This document shows, piece after piece, positions 41,004 through 49,721 of a DNA stretch of 64,000 nucleotides (positions are counted from its first letter, which is position 1; every line of letters begins with the position of its first letter). The DNA comes from Caryophanales bacterium (GTDB lineage: Bacteria > Bacillota > Bacilli > Bacillales > Amphibacillaceae). Below the pieces are notes generated by a model that worked only from the letters and a program-made list of their open reading frames with translations, was not told the origin of the DNA and searched no databases. The DNA lies in NCBI GenBank assembly GCA_026168805.1, contig JAPFDS010000002.1, positions 1 through 64,000 of the forward strand, given 5' to 3'. Both the position numbers and the translations under genes were made by a program.

Positions 41004-41591
41004 TTATATTACTCGTTTCCGTTCGGTTAAATAACGATCGAGGGTAAATAGAAGCTTTGCAATTTTGTGAGCCATATCCATTACAATAGAAAGTCTAGTG
41101 TTTTGCAAGATTTGAAACTCCATAAAGCCACTTATGTTTACGATTCCGGCAATATATATATCACCAACATTAGGTAGCTCTTTTTGTAAAGCAGCACCAG
41201 GTTGTAATGAACCTTTACCGACTAAAATAGATCCGATAGAAGACGCTTTTCCAAGAGAAGCATCAATCGCGATGATAAATGGATTCTTATAAGTAGAATA
41301 AATAGTATCGATTGTTTCTTTTAAGTTTTTCGCATGAACAGGGGAGTGTACTGTCCCATATACATTCATATGATTAAGCTTTAACTTAGACAAATAAGTT
41401 CCAACAAAAGGACCTAATGCATCTCCTGTACAGCGATCGGTTCCAATACAAACAATGATGATTTGTTGATTACTGCCTGGGAGATACGAGCGAATATGTT
41501 TAATCATATGTTGATTAAAATCAAGGTCTTGAAAGTGTTTACGAGTTTGTGTAGCAATAGAATAAGGAGTTTCACTTGTCATCATATTCAA
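41004..41591 (-). CDS. yyaC: Spore protein YyaC (DUF1256, GPR-related)
   Basis: The 195-residue protein has the DUF1256 core IVCIGTDRCTGDALGPFVGTYL and later AIDASLGKASSIGSILVGKG, PGAALQKELPNVGDIYIAGIVN and SGFMEFQILQNTRLSIVMDMA. The family is related to the germination protease fold and YyaC is made in sporulation. It is antisense to its neighbours, as in B. subtilis near spo0J. Confidence 0.9.
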   Translation of the reverse strand: MNMMTSETPYSIATQTRKHFQDLDFNQHMIKHIRSYLPGSNQQIIIVCIGTDRCTGDALGPFVGTYLSKLKLNHMNVYGTVHSPVHAKNLKETIDTIYSTYKNPFIIAIDASLGKASSIGSILVGKGSLQPGAALQKELPNVGDIYIAGIVNISGFMEFQILQNTRLSIVMDMAHKIAKLLFTLDRYLTERKRVI

Positions 41592-41788
41592 TTTCCTCCA
41601 TGAACATATTGTTACAGTATACGGTCATCAAACACTTTCTATACATGATTTTTAAAACTATAGGACAAACATCTCATCAGTACCGATTTATTCGCTATAT
41701 GAGGGTGGTATATGGTATTTTAAACGTAGCTCATATGAAAAATGCTTGTAAAAATACATGTGTATTTATAAGGATGGGGGTTGATTCT

Positions 41789-41989
41789 ATGAGTGATAAA
41801 AATTTTGAAATTAATGATGTTGTTGAAATGAAAAAACCACACCCTTGTGGGGAGAATGAGTGGCGCATCATTCGAATGGGAATGGATATTCGAATTAAAT
41901 GTTTAGGGTGTGATCATAGTGTAATGCTGCCACGTAGAGAATTTGAAAGAAAAATGAAGAAAATTATTCAAAAAGCAAATGCTACATGA
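41789..41989 (+). CDS. DUF951 family protein
   Basis: This 66-residue protein starts at ATG 41789 with AAGGATGGGGG upstream; the longer frame to 41576 has no support. The family pattern VVEMKKPHPCGENEWRIIRMGMDIRIKC, then CDHSVMLPRREFERKMKKI, is clear. The Cys residues could bind metal. It lies just before ychF, the usual place. Confidence 0.9.
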   Translation: MSDKNFEINDVVEMKKPHPCGENEWRIIRMGMDIRIKCLGCDHSVMLPRREFERKMKKIIQKANAT

Positions 41990-42152
41990 TAATAGCTAAA
42001 GAAATTTCAAAAAATAAGTAGGAAAATGCACTTTTGTCAATTTGATATATAGGTAAAATGAAAATTTGTAAGCTTGTACGTATTTTTTATTCCATCTATA
42101 ATAAGTTTTGAAAAGACATGCATGCATGAATTCCTTAAGGAGTGGAAGTTGA

Positions 42153-43256
42153 ATGTCATCTTTAACAGCAGGAATCGTTGGTTTACCAAACGTAGGTAAA
42201 TCAACACTATTTAACGCAATCACGCAAGCCGGTGCAGAATCAGCAAACTATCCGTTTTGTACCATTGATCCAAACGTTGGAATTGTCGAGGTACCAGATC
42301 ATCGACTGCACGAATTAACGAAAGTCGTCCAACCGAAAAAAACAATTCCTACAGCATTTGAATTTACTGATATTGCAGGAATCGTAGAAGGTGCAAGTAA
42401 AGGGGAGGGATTAGGAAACCAATTTCTCTCACACATTCGACAAGTAGATGCTATTTGTCACGTCGTTCGTTGCTTTGAAGACGATAATATTACACACGTA
42501 TCAGGTAAAATCAATCCAATTGATGATATAGAAGTCATTAACTTAGAGCTTATTTTAGCAGACTTAGAAACAGTTAATCGCCGATTAGAACGCGTACAAA
42601 AACTTGTACGTCAAAGAGATGAAGCAGGGATAGCAGAGTTTGAAGTGTTAGAAAAGATCCAAGAAACACTAGAAAGCGATGCTCCAGTTCGCTCGCTAAC
42701 ATTTAACGAAGACCAAGAGAAAATTGTACGAGGCCTTCATTTATTAACAAGTAAACCGGTGTTATATGTAGCAAACGTTGGTGAAGATGAAGTAGCAGAC
42801 TCGGAAAGCAATGAACAAGTTAAAAAGGTGAAAGAGTTCGCTGAAAATGAACAATCTGAAGTAGTTGTCATCTGTGCAAGCATTGAGTCAGAGATCTCCG
42901 AACTAGACGAAGAAGAGAAAGAGCTCTTTTTAGAAGAGTTAGGTATTGAACAATCTGGACTTGATCAACTTGTACGTGCAACATATGACTTATTAGGCCT
43001 AGGAACCTACTTTACAGCAGGTGTACAAGAAGTAAGGGCTTGGACCTTCCGTAAAGGAATGAAAGCTCCTGAGTGTGCTGGAATCATTCACACGGACTTT
43101 GAAAAAGGATTCATCCGTGCAGAAACTGTTTCTTATGATGATTTAATGTCAGCTGGATCAGAAGCAAAAGCAAAAGAAAATGGTAGAGTACGTTTAGAAG
43201 GTAAGGACTATGTTGTTGAAGATGGAGATGTTATTCACTTCCGCTTTAATGTATAA
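42153..43256 (+). CDS. ychF: Redox-regulated ATPase YchF
   Basis: This 367-residue Obg-family P-loop protein prefers ATP and binds ribosomes. It shows GLPNVGKSTLFNAIT, DIAGIVEGASKGEGLGNQFL and the atypical NVGED in place of NKxD. The C-terminal TGS domain contains RAWTFRKGMKAPECAGIIHTD. It precedes rpsF-ssb as in Bacillus. Confidence 0.96.
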   Translation: MSSLTAGIVGLPNVGKSTLFNAITQAGAESANYPFCTIDPNVGIVEVPDHRLHELTKVVQPKKTIPTAFEFTDIAGIVEGASKGEGLGNQFLSHIRQVDAICHVVRCFEDDNITHVSGKINPIDDIEVINLELILADLETVNRRLERVQKLVRQRDEAGIAEFEVLEKIQETLESDAPVRSLTFNEDQEKIVRGLHLLTSKPVLYVANVGEDEVADSESNEQVKKVKEFAENEQSEVVVICASIESEISELDEEEKELFLEELGIEQSGLDQLVRATYDLLGLGTYFTAGVQEVRAWTFRKGMKAPECAGIIHTDFEKGFIRAETVSYDDLMSAGSEAKAKENGRVRLEGKDYVVEDGDVIHFRFNV

Positions 43257-43391
43257 AAAAATATTGTTGTGTTATAATGCATTCTTTGATATAATTTAAC
43301 CTTGTGAGTAATGAAAATTATTCCTTGCTCTTTATGAATGATAATCTAAGTCACATAGAGAGCCGCTTAAGACCAAAAGGAGGTGTAACGG

Positions 43392-43679
43392 ATGAGAAAA
43401 TATGAAATTATGTACATCGTCCGCCCAGATATCGAGGAAGAAGCGCAAACTGCTTTAATTGAGCGTTTCAACAAAGTATTAACAGATAATGGAGCGGAAA
43501 TCGAGAAAGTTGATGAAAAAGGCAAACGTCGTTTTGCATATGAAATCAATAACTATCGTGATGGATACTATATCGTCCTCAATTTCACTGGTGGAGAAGA
43601 AGCAGTAAACGAATTCGACCGCCAAGCGAAGTTCACAGATGATATTGTACGTCACATGGTAGTTCGTGATGTTGAATAA
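43392..43679 (+). CDS. rpsF: 30S ribosomal protein S6
   Basis: The 95-residue protein starts [18 protein letters not shown] and has [18 protein letters not shown], typical of S6. It is the first gene of the rpsF-ssb operon, with an AGGAGGTG RBS. In Bacillaceae rpsR normally completes this operon; it is not present here. Confidence 0.97.
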   Translation: MRKYEIMYIVRPDIEEEAQTALIERFNKVLTDNGAEIEKVDEKGKRRFAYEINNYRDGYYIVLNFTGGEEAVNEFDRQAKFTDDIVRHMVVRDVE

Positions 43680-43697
43680 AAAAAGGGAGTGGTTCTG

Positions 43698-44174
43698 ATG
43701 TTGAATCGTGTAGTTTTAGTAGGTAGATTAACAAGAGATCCTGATCTACGTTATACACAGAATGGTACAGCAGTTGCTAACTTTACGATAGCAGCGAACC
43801 GTCCGTTTACAAATCAACAAGGTGAAAGAGATGCGGATTTTATTAACTGTGTTATTTGGCGCCGTCCAGCTGAAAATCTTGCGAACTATATGAAAAAAGG
43901 GAGCATGATTGGAGTAGATGGCCGTATACAGTCACGTACATTTGAAGGTAAAGATGGAAAAACTGTTTATGTAACAGAAGTTGTTGCAGATAACGTTCAA
44001 TTTTTAGAGCCAAAAGGTTCTTCTCCACAAGGAGCTGGACAAGGTCAACAGCCATCAGGATACCAACCAAATCAGAATCAACAACAACAGTCTCAACCGA
44101 ACTTTAATGATGACAATATCTTTAAAAATGACGGTGAACCAATCGATATTTCAGATGATGATTTACCGTTCTGA
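43698..44174 (+). CDS. ssb: Single-stranded DNA-binding protein
   Basis: The OB fold begins [20 protein letters not shown] and contains [21 protein letters not shown]-rich linker leads to the acidic tip DISDDDLPF used to recruit repair proteins. The frame extends to GTG 43689, but the ATG at 43698 has the better distance from AAGGGAG. The product is 158 aa. Confidence 0.97.
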   Translation: MLNRVVLVGRLTRDPDLRYTQNGTAVANFTIAANRPFTNQQGERDADFINCVIWRRPAENLANYMKKGSMIGVDGRIQSRTFEGKDGKTVYVTEVVADNVQFLEPKGSSPQGAGQGQQPSGYQPNQNQQQQSQPNFNDDNIFKNDGEPIDISDDDLPF

Positions 44175-44309
44175 TCAGCGTACAGTGTGTAAATATTAAA
44201 TGACGATATAAGCCTTATGTGTAAAGGTTTATAACCGTTGTAAATGTGTGTAATTGTGTGAAAAGAGCATGATTGTGTGATTGTGCTCATTGAATAATTG
44301 TGTGAACGA

Positions 44310-44358
44310 AAACACTTTTGAGTAATATCTAGAAGTATATTGCTCAAAGGTGTTTTTT
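44310..44358 (+). terminator. Terminator of rpsF-ssb and the gap that follows
   Basis: AACACTTTTGAG and CTCAAAGGTGTT arms are followed by TTTTTTA. The gap 44175-44494 holds no gene and no rpsR. Before the terminator it contains three copies of ATTGTGTGA (near 44252, 44274 and 44297) and a small GAGCA/TGCTC hairpin whose meaning is unknown. Confidence 0.85.
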
Positions 44359-44494
44359 TATGTCCTTTTTTGTTTGAAAGAGAGGATGTTTTTATAGAGA
44401 CGCTTGATGGAACCGAGTGTTTGCATTAGTATTCTATGCAAAGGTAAAATGTTTAAGATGTTGAACATCATAACATTTAAGGGAGGTAGGTTTT

Positions 44495-44806
44495 TTGTTA
44501 AACACGCATACACGTTTTTATTCAAGATTAGGTATTATACTTGTTCTCATTTATATTTTACTATTTCTATCAACTGGTTTAGACAAAATGGCAACGTATA
44601 GTCCATGGTTAGCATTTCTAGTGTGTGTTGCACTTTCTGTTGGGGGATTTGTTGTATCAATTTTATCAATAATTGGGAAAAGAACTGAACTGACACCTTA
44701 TCTATCAGCATTCTTCTCATTTTTATTGATTCTTTTTACCATTTTTGTATTCCTATTACCTGAAGGAGGTCTACCGCCAGCTATACCATTATTGTTTAAT
44801 GAATAA
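44495..44806 (+). CDS. Small membrane protein (103 aa), unknown
   Basis: The TTG start at 44495 is preceded by AAGGGAGGT. Three hydrophobic segments (about residues 12-28, 37-59 and 67-88) suggest three membrane passes. No family is recognised. Its last codons overlap the start of the next small frame, which suggests coupling. Confidence 0.55.
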   Translation: MLNTHTRFYSRLGIILVLIYILLFLSTGLDKMATYSPWLAFLVCVALSVGGFVVSILSIIGKRTELTPYLSAFFSFLLILFTIFVFLLPEGGLPPAIPLLFNE

Positions 44807-44954
44807 AACGAACCAGCAGTTACTGATGCTAGTAGGGACATTGGCAACTGCTTTTTTTGATATATATAACTTTATATACAAAAAATCAATGGTAGATCAA
44901 ATTAAAAGAATAGCTAAAAATGACCCCTCCATAGTTAATAGTGATGCACTTTAA
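44799..44954 (+). CDS. Possible small protein (51 aa) coupled to the preceding gene
   Basis: The ATG at 44799 overlaps the last eight bases of the upstream membrane gene. The peptide has one hydrophobic stretch (LLMLVGTLATAFFDIYNFIY) and a polar tail. No family is recognised. It may be a real coupled gene or a chance frame. Confidence 0.3.
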   Translation: MNKTNQQLLMLVGTLATAFFDIYNFIYKKSMVDQIKRIAKNDPSIVNSDAL

Positions 44955-45011
44955 CTATACGGAACCATACGTATGGTGATGTGAGAGGTCTACTACCCAA
45001 ATAATGGTTAG

Positions 45012-45341
45012 TCAGTTATTTGATTCAATCTTTTCATTTAATTGATTGTGTATGTGTTTTAAATCATCGTAATACGTATCTGGTTGATCACTATTTTCAA
45101 AATCATTCGTAACGTTTATACCTTCATCTACTAATGATTGCACCTTATCAGGTATTTCACCTTTCTCTTTATAATATTTTAAGTAATTGGTTGATGTTAC
45201 TACTAAATGATATTTCATATTTTCAGGTGTATATATGTCACTTAATTCAGTTTCTCCGTTAAAATCTTTCATTATAGCTGAAACGTAATTCTCAAATGAA
45301 CCATCGTAGTAGATTTTAAACCTCAAACCAAAAGGTTGCAT
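45012..45341 (-). CDS. Hypothetical protein, possibly 5'-truncated
   Basis: The C-terminal 109 residues (from MQPFGLRFKIYYDGSFENY) look like a soluble acidic domain. The frame continues upstream to 45413 but there overlaps the promoter and start of the divergent MarR gene. No RBS precedes either Met. It may be the remaining 3' part of a longer gene cut off when the MarR operon region arrived. Function is not recognised. Confidence 0.4.
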   Translation of the reverse strand: MQPFGLRFKIYYDGSFENYVSAIMKDFNGETELSDIYTPENMKYHLVVTSTNYLKYYKEKGEIPDKVQSLVDEGINVTNDFENSDQPDTYYDDLKHIHNQLNEKIESNN

Positions 45342-45344
45342 GTT

Positions 45345-45368
45345 TATCAGTTGACTGGTAAAGTGATA
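45345..45368. promoter_or_regulatory. Operator site 1 of the MarR regulon
   Basis: This 24-bp inverted repeat has halves TATCAGTTGACT and GGTAAAGTGATA, with 9 of 12 positions symmetric. It lies 20 bp before the marR start and overlaps its likely transcription start region, fitting autoregulation. Related sites are at 45838 and 48526. Confidence 0.6.
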
Positions 45369-45388
45369 AATAAGGAGGTACAACAAAG

Positions 45389-45829
45389 ATGAAAAAAAAT
45401 ACACGTGGGTCACTTATATGGCTTCGAATGATGCGATTTACACACCAAAGCAACCTGCTTTCCAATGAATTTTTAAAACAATTTGACTTAACAACAGCTC
45501 AGTTTGATGTGTTAGTTCAAATTTCAACATATACGAAACTAACCCAGAGTGAATTGGCTGAAAAGGTGACGGTAACACAAGGCGGAATTTCTAGGATGCT
45601 AGCGCGGTTGGAAAAGGAACAGCTCATTAAACGTGAACAGGATTGGAAAACAAAGATGATTTCACTCACAGATAAAGGGCGAGAAAAGCTTGAACATGCT
45701 TATGAAGCTCAATTAGCATTTCAATCATCCTTTTTTGAAGATTGTCTATCAAAGGAAGAACAACAAACTTTGTTGAGACTCTTGTCACGTGTACAAAAAA
45801 ATAGTGAAAAGATGTTTCTTAAAAAATAA
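45389..45829 (+). CDS. MarR family transcriptional regulator
   Basis: The 146-residue winged-helix protein has helix-turn-helix [30 protein letters not shown] and wing [19 protein letters not shown]. It resembles regulators of quinone or electrophile responses (MhqR/YodB group), consistent with the dioxygenase and flavin reductase downstream. A RBS AAGGAGGT precedes the ATG. Three matching inverted repeats nearby are its probable operators. Confidence 0.88.
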   Translation: MKKNTRGSLIWLRMMRFTHQSNLLSNEFLKQFDLTTAQFDVLVQISTYTKLTQSELAEKVTVTQGGISRMLARLEKEQLIKREQDWKTKMISLTDKGREKLEHAYEAQLAFQSSFFEDCLSKEEQQTLLRLLSRVQKNSEKMFLKK

Positions 45830-45837
45830 CATTTATT

Positions 45838-45861
45838 TATCACTTGACTAGTCAACATACT
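45838..45861. promoter_or_regulatory. Operator site 2 of the MarR regulon
   Basis: TATCACTTGACTAGTCAA begins at 45838; the central TTGACTAGTCAA is a perfect 12-bp palindrome. The left part matches sites 1 and 3. It lies in the gap between marR and the dioxygenase gene, so the operon has its own regulated promoter. Confidence 0.6.
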
Positions 45862-45878
45862 GAAGGAGGGGATGTAAT

Positions 45879-46823
45879 ATGTACACGATTCCAGGTCATC
45901 ATCATATTTCTATGATTACGAAAGATGTACAGAAAAACAACTATTTTTATAAAAAGGTTCTAGGATTACGGCGAGTAAAAGTGACGGTGAATCAAGATGA
46001 TCCATCAATGTATCATTTATTTTATGGAGATTTAACTGGTAGTCCAGGAACTGAGCTCACTTTTTTTGAAATGCCATTAGCTGGAAGTACACATCGAGGA
46101 ACAAATGCGATTACACGAATTGGCTTGATTGTTTCTTCAGAAGATAGTCTCCTGTACTGGAAAGAGCGATTTGAACGACTGAACGTCAACCACGGGGAGA
46201 TAACATCATATGCGAATCGTCCTGCACTTCATTTTGAAGATGTAGATGGATTACGAATGGTTCTTCTCGTTGTAGAAGGACAGACATTGCCCCACTTTGA
46301 ATATTGGGATCAATCACCTGTTCCGAAAAAGCATCAGATTCAAGGAATGGGGCCTGTTGAGATAACTGTACGTCGTCTAGAAAAAATAAAACGAACATTA
46401 ACAGATGTACTCGGATATTCAGTTGTTTCAGAGGAGGAGAATGAAGTCATTTTTCAATCGGTAAAAGGCGAAGTATTTGGAGAAATTATTGCTAAATACG
46501 AAGATGGACCGCTTGAAAGACCTGGTCGAGGCAGTGTCCATCACTTAGCAATCCGTGTAAAGAATGAGGAGGAACTCAAATATTTTGAAGAACAAGTTCA
46601 AAAACAAGGTTTCCATTCTTCAGGAATAATCGATCGGTTCTATTTTAAAAGTTTATACTTCCGAGAGTCAAACGGGATTGTATTTGAGATTGCTACAGAT
46701 GGTCCAGGGTTCACAGTGGATGGGGATGTACAAACTCTCGGAGAACAATTAGATTTACCCCCACAATTACAAGAACGGCGTGCTGAAATTGAAGCAAAAC
46801 TAACACCAATAGAGGAGATGTAA
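45879..46823 (+). CDS. VOC-family ring-cleaving dioxygenase (MhqA/MhqO-like)
   Basis: The 314-residue protein consists of two vicinal-oxygen-chelate repeats. Metal ligands are expected in PGHHHISMIT (N-terminus), GSVHHLAIRV (about residue 220) and the Glu in GIVFEIATDGPGF (about 270). Family members of this size are hydroquinone or extradiol dioxygenases induced by quinones. It is the first gene of a three-gene operon with a luciferase-like oxidoreductase and a flavin reductase. Confidence 0.85.
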   Translation: MYTIPGHHHISMITKDVQKNNYFYKKVLGLRRVKVTVNQDDPSMYHLFYGDLTGSPGTELTFFEMPLAGSTHRGTNAITRIGLIVSSEDSLLYWKERFERLNVNHGEITSYANRPALHFEDVDGLRMVLLVVEGQTLPHFEYWDQSPVPKKHQIQGMGPVEITVRRLEKIKRTLTDVLGYSVVSEEENEVIFQSVKGEVFGEIIAKYEDGPLERPGRGSVHHLAIRVKNEEELKYFEEQVQKQGFHSSGIIDRFYFKSLYFRESNGIVFEIATDGPGFTVDGDVQTLGEQLDLPPQLQERRAEIEAKLTPIEEM

Positions 46824-46825
46824 AC

Positions 46826-47887
46826 ATGATGAATAATTATCGTATCAATCCGTCTGAAGGAATGGAATTTGGACTGTATTCTTTAGGGGATCATATTATG
46901 AATCCATTAACAGGTAGTCGCATCTCAGCTCAAGAACGTATCAATGAATTCATTGAGATGAGTCAATTAGCAGAACAAGCGGGGATTGATGTGTTTAGTG
47001 TTGGAGAAAGCCATCAGACACATTTCACATCTCAAGCTCATACCGTTATTTTAGCAGCTATTGCTCAAGCAACTAAAAAAATTAAAATTACTAGTTCATC
47101 TACGGTATTAAGTGTGTTAGATCCCGTACGCGTGTATGAAGATTTTGCTACGATTGATCTTATATCCAATGGACGAGCCGAGATTGTTGCTGGTCGAGGT
47201 TCTCGTGTGGGAACTCACCAACTTTTCGGTGTTGATTTACAAGATTATGAAGAGATTTACGAAGAGAAATTAGAGCTGCTCAAACAGATCAACGAAAATG
47301 AAGAAGTTACATGGAACGGACATTTCCGTCCACCATTAGATCGAGCTAAAATTTTACCACGTCCTTTACACGGTTCAATGCCAATTTGGCGAGCTGTTGG
47401 AGGTCCTCCTGCAAGTGCTATCAAAGCAGGTTCCATGGGAATTCCAATGATGCTTACGACATTAGGTGGTCCAGCGATGAACTTTAGAACGTCAATCCTT
47501 GCATATCGTAGAATGGCTGAACAAAATGGGTTTGATCCAGATAGTTTGCCAATAGCGACAACGAGTTTATTTTATGTTGCTGATACAGAAAAAGAAGCAT
47601 TACGAGGGATGTATCCACACTTAAACACTGGATTTGAAGCAATTCGAGGTACGGGATATCCAAAACAACAATTTGCACAGGCGACAGATTATCGTGATGC
47701 ACTGATGGTTGGTAGTAAAGAACAAATTATTGAAAAAATATTATATCAACATGAACTTTTTGGTATGCAACGATTTATTGCCCAAATTGATTTTGGCGGT
47801 GTACCATTTGATAAAATTATGAAAAACATTGAGCTGATTGGAAATGACATTATTCCAGCGATCAAAAAGCATACGGCTACGAAATAG
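46826..47887 (+). CDS. LLM-class flavin-dependent oxidoreductase
   Basis: The 353-residue protein has the luciferase-like monooxygenase barrel: FGLYSLGDHI, SQLAEQAGIDVFSVGESHQ, DPVRVYEDFATIDLISNGRAEI and VAGRGSR. These enzymes use reduced FMN supplied by a partner reductase, and a reductase gene follows. The gap to the dioxygenase gene is only two bases. The substrate may be an aromatic or aldehyde product of that enzyme. Confidence 0.88.
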   Translation: MMNNYRINPSEGMEFGLYSLGDHIMNPLTGSRISAQERINEFIEMSQLAEQAGIDVFSVGESHQTHFTSQAHTVILAAIAQATKKIKITSSSTVLSVLDPVRVYEDFATIDLISNGRAEIVAGRGSRVGTHQLFGVDLQDYEEIYEEKLELLKQINENEEVTWNGHFRPPLDRAKILPRPLHGSMPIWRAVGGPPASAIKAGSMGIPMMLTTLGGPAMNFRTSILAYRRMAEQNGFDPDSLPIATTSLFYVADTEKEALRGMYPHLNTGFEAIRGTGYPKQQFAQATDYRDALMVGSKEQIIEKILYQHELFGMQRFIAQIDFGGVPFDKIMKNIELIGNDIIPAIKKHTATK

Positions 47888-47919
47888 ACACATGAAGTAG
47901 GTAGGGGGAGAAATATCAT

Positions 47920-48486
47920 ATGAAAATTGTAGTATTATCAGGATCAATCGTTGGTTCTAAAACAAAAATAGCTATGGAAAAAACGGTAGATATTTTAAAA
48001 CAGTCGTTCCCCAGTCACGATATTCAACTATTAGATTTAGCTGAATATACAATCGAATTTAGTGATGGACGTAACTATTTTGAATATGAAGGAGATACAA
48101 AATATATTACAGAGAGAGTTATGGCAGCAGATGCCATTATTATTGGAACACCAGTGTTTCAAGCGTCCATTCCAGCAACTCTTAAAAACATTTTTGATTT
48201 ATTACCAGTGAACGCCTTTCGTGATAAAGTGGTGAGCAGTGTTGTCACTGCTGGGACACAGAAGCATTATTTAATTGTGGAACAACAATTAAAGCCCATA
48301 TTATCTTATATGAAAGCCCATATCGTTCCAACGTTCGTATTTATTGAGGAAAAGGACTTTTTGCGTAAAGAAATAGTGAATGATGATGTCCTTTTCCGTT
48401 TGGAGCGATTGGTAGAAGATACTGTATTAACAGTAGAAGCGTTTGAAGCGATTCGTAAAAGGAAAGACGAGGAATATGATTTTTAA
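47920..48486 (+). CDS. NADPH-dependent FMN reductase
   Basis: The 188-residue flavodoxin-fold reductase starts KIVVLSGSIVGSKTK and has the central ADAIIIGTPVFQASIPATLKNIFDLLP motif of the SsuE/YcbU-like NADPH:FMN reductases. It probably supplies FMNH2 to the LLM-class enzyme upstream. RBS GTAGGGGGAG precedes its ATG. Confidence 0.9.
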   Translation: MKIVVLSGSIVGSKTKIAMEKTVDILKQSFPSHDIQLLDLAEYTIEFSDGRNYFEYEGDTKYITERVMAADAIIIGTPVFQASIPATLKNIFDLLPVNAFRDKVVSSVVTAGTQKHYLIVEQQLKPILSYMKAHIVPTFVFIEEKDFLRKEIVNDDVLFRLERLVEDTVLTVEAFEAIRKRKDEEYDF

Positions 48487-48491
48487 AAATC

Positions 48492-48549
48492 ATATATCTC
48501 GAATTCAATATATAACATGTTTCCCTATCAGTTGATACATCAACTGATA
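48492..48549. promoter_or_regulatory. Two palindromes in front of a doxX-like stub
   Basis: TATATCTCGAATTCAATATATA-type sequence at 48492-48513 is symmetric at 18 of 22 positions; its left half resembles the MhqR operator reported in B. subtilis (from memory). At 48526-48549 lies operator site 3: TATCAGTTGATA and CATCAACTGATA, symmetric at 11 of 12 positions, with CCC/GGG extending the arms. Together they would control the gene that began at 48585. Confidence 0.6.
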
Positions 48550-48584
48550 GGGAATGGACATAAGAATAAAGGAGATAAAGACTC

Positions 48585-48629
48585 ATGATTGTATCGGTTG
48601 TTTTACAAGTATTACTTGGTATAATGTGA
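48585..48629 (+). pseudogene. Stub of a DoxX-like gene
   Basis: A good RBS (AAAGGAGATAAAG) and ATG open a frame of only 14 codons, MIVSVVLQVLLGIM, then TGA and a terminator. The peptide resembles the first helix of DoxX-family proteins, and a DoxX gene (mhqP) belongs to the MhqR regulon in B. subtilis. I infer a deletion that removed the rest of the gene but left promoter, operators and terminator. Confidence 0.45.
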
Positions 48630-48648
48630 AAATTAAAGGATTTTTTTT

Positions 48649-48736
48649 AACACCATCGAATCTTAATGTAAGTGAACTGTCCAACATAGTGTGTGGAGGA
48701 CAAGCATTCACTTTTTAAGATAGATGGTGTTTTTTT
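48649..48736 (+). terminator. Long terminator hairpin after the stub
   Basis: AACACCATC with GATGGTGTT, plus inner ATCTTAA and TTAAGAT, form a long stem followed by TTTTTTT. Confidence 0.8.
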
Positions 48737-48780
48737 GTTCATTGACTGGTAGAAATACTCAAGAGGGAAGTGTGAAAAAT

Positions 48781-49596
48781 TTAGCTGTTATCTCCATTTA
48801 AAAAGGACGTAATCAGATGCATCGTATTCCATTCTCCCATGGAAAAGAAGGTAATTGGATACTTTCTTTTAAAAATCTTTGATTGAATTTCAGGAGCACT
48901 AAATCCTTGTTGATGAAGGGAATGTATTTTTTCCTCTAATTCTCTTAAGTAATTCAGCTTTTCCGTTAATGCCTGGCGCCCGTCTTTTACATAACCCGCG
49001 TGGCAACAGAACATTTCCCCAAAGTCATATTCTAATACTTTTTCAATGGATTGCATGATCGTAGGCATGCTTTCTTCCCGCAAGATGACCTTTGTTTGTG
49101 GGTGTACGTATAAATCGCCTGAAAACAGCTGTCCTGTCTGTCGATTTAAAAAGGATAAGTGATCTTTTGCATGTCCTGGTGTTTCAATTACATCCCATAC
49201 GGCATTCCTCGACGTAAATGTTTCAGCGATTGGTTCCGCTTGAAAAGGTCGTCTTCTTCCCCAAAATATTTTTCGGTATAATGGATAGTCTGCTTTCCTA
49301 GCACAGTCATCGATGGTTACTTCATTCATGTACAAAGGCAACCCGAACTTCTTTTGTAAAAAGCCGGCACCACCAGTATGATCCTCGTGATAATGAGTGA
49401 TCATGACTTGATCAACGTCCATTTGTGCGAAAAAGCTTTTAAACTGTGGAAGTAAGGTGTGGGATCCAGTATCGACTAATACACCGTCAATTTCAAAGCA
49501 ATGCACATTTAATGAAACACTGCTAAAGGATACTTGACCATTTATAAATCGAACATTGCTCACTTTATCTATATGTGAACTCTTTTTCAGAAACAT
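48781..49596 (-). CDS. MBL-fold metallo-hydrolase
   Basis: The 271-residue protein has the metal motif HYHEDH (in MITHYHEDHTGGAG), the His of ETPGHAKDH, the Asp of FSGDLYVH and the His of CCHAGYV. The C-terminal helical extension (about residues 215-265) resembles enzymes with a dimer or substrate cap. Substrate unknown. It is divergent from the MFS transporter gene. Confidence 0.85.
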   Translation of the reverse strand: MFLKKSSHIDKVSNVRFINGQVSFSSVSLNVHCFEIDGVLVDTGSHTLLPQFKSFFAQMDVDQVMITHYHEDHTGGAGFLQKKFGLPLYMNEVTIDDCARKADYPLYRKIFWGRRRPFQAEPIAETFTSRNAVWDVIETPGHAKDHLSFLNRQTGQLFSGDLYVHPQTKVILREESMPTIMQSIEKVLEYDFGEMFCCHAGYVKDGRQALTEKLNYLRELEEKIHSLHQQGFSAPEIQSKIFKRKYPITFFSMGEWNTMHLITSFLNGDNS

Positions 49597-49721
49597 CCAC
49601 TCACCTCTTTATCGTATCTATAGGGTATCACAAAGTGAATGTCTATTCATTTTCAATATCTCAATTTCTTTTTTATGAAAAAAGGTTTACAATAAAAAGA
49701 AGCATATATGAGGAGGTCATT

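Noticed and set aside
44964..44977. 14-bp palindrome ACCATACGTATGGT between two hypothetical genes
   Set aside because: It stands alone, with no promoter around it and no second copy seen. Too little to call a site.
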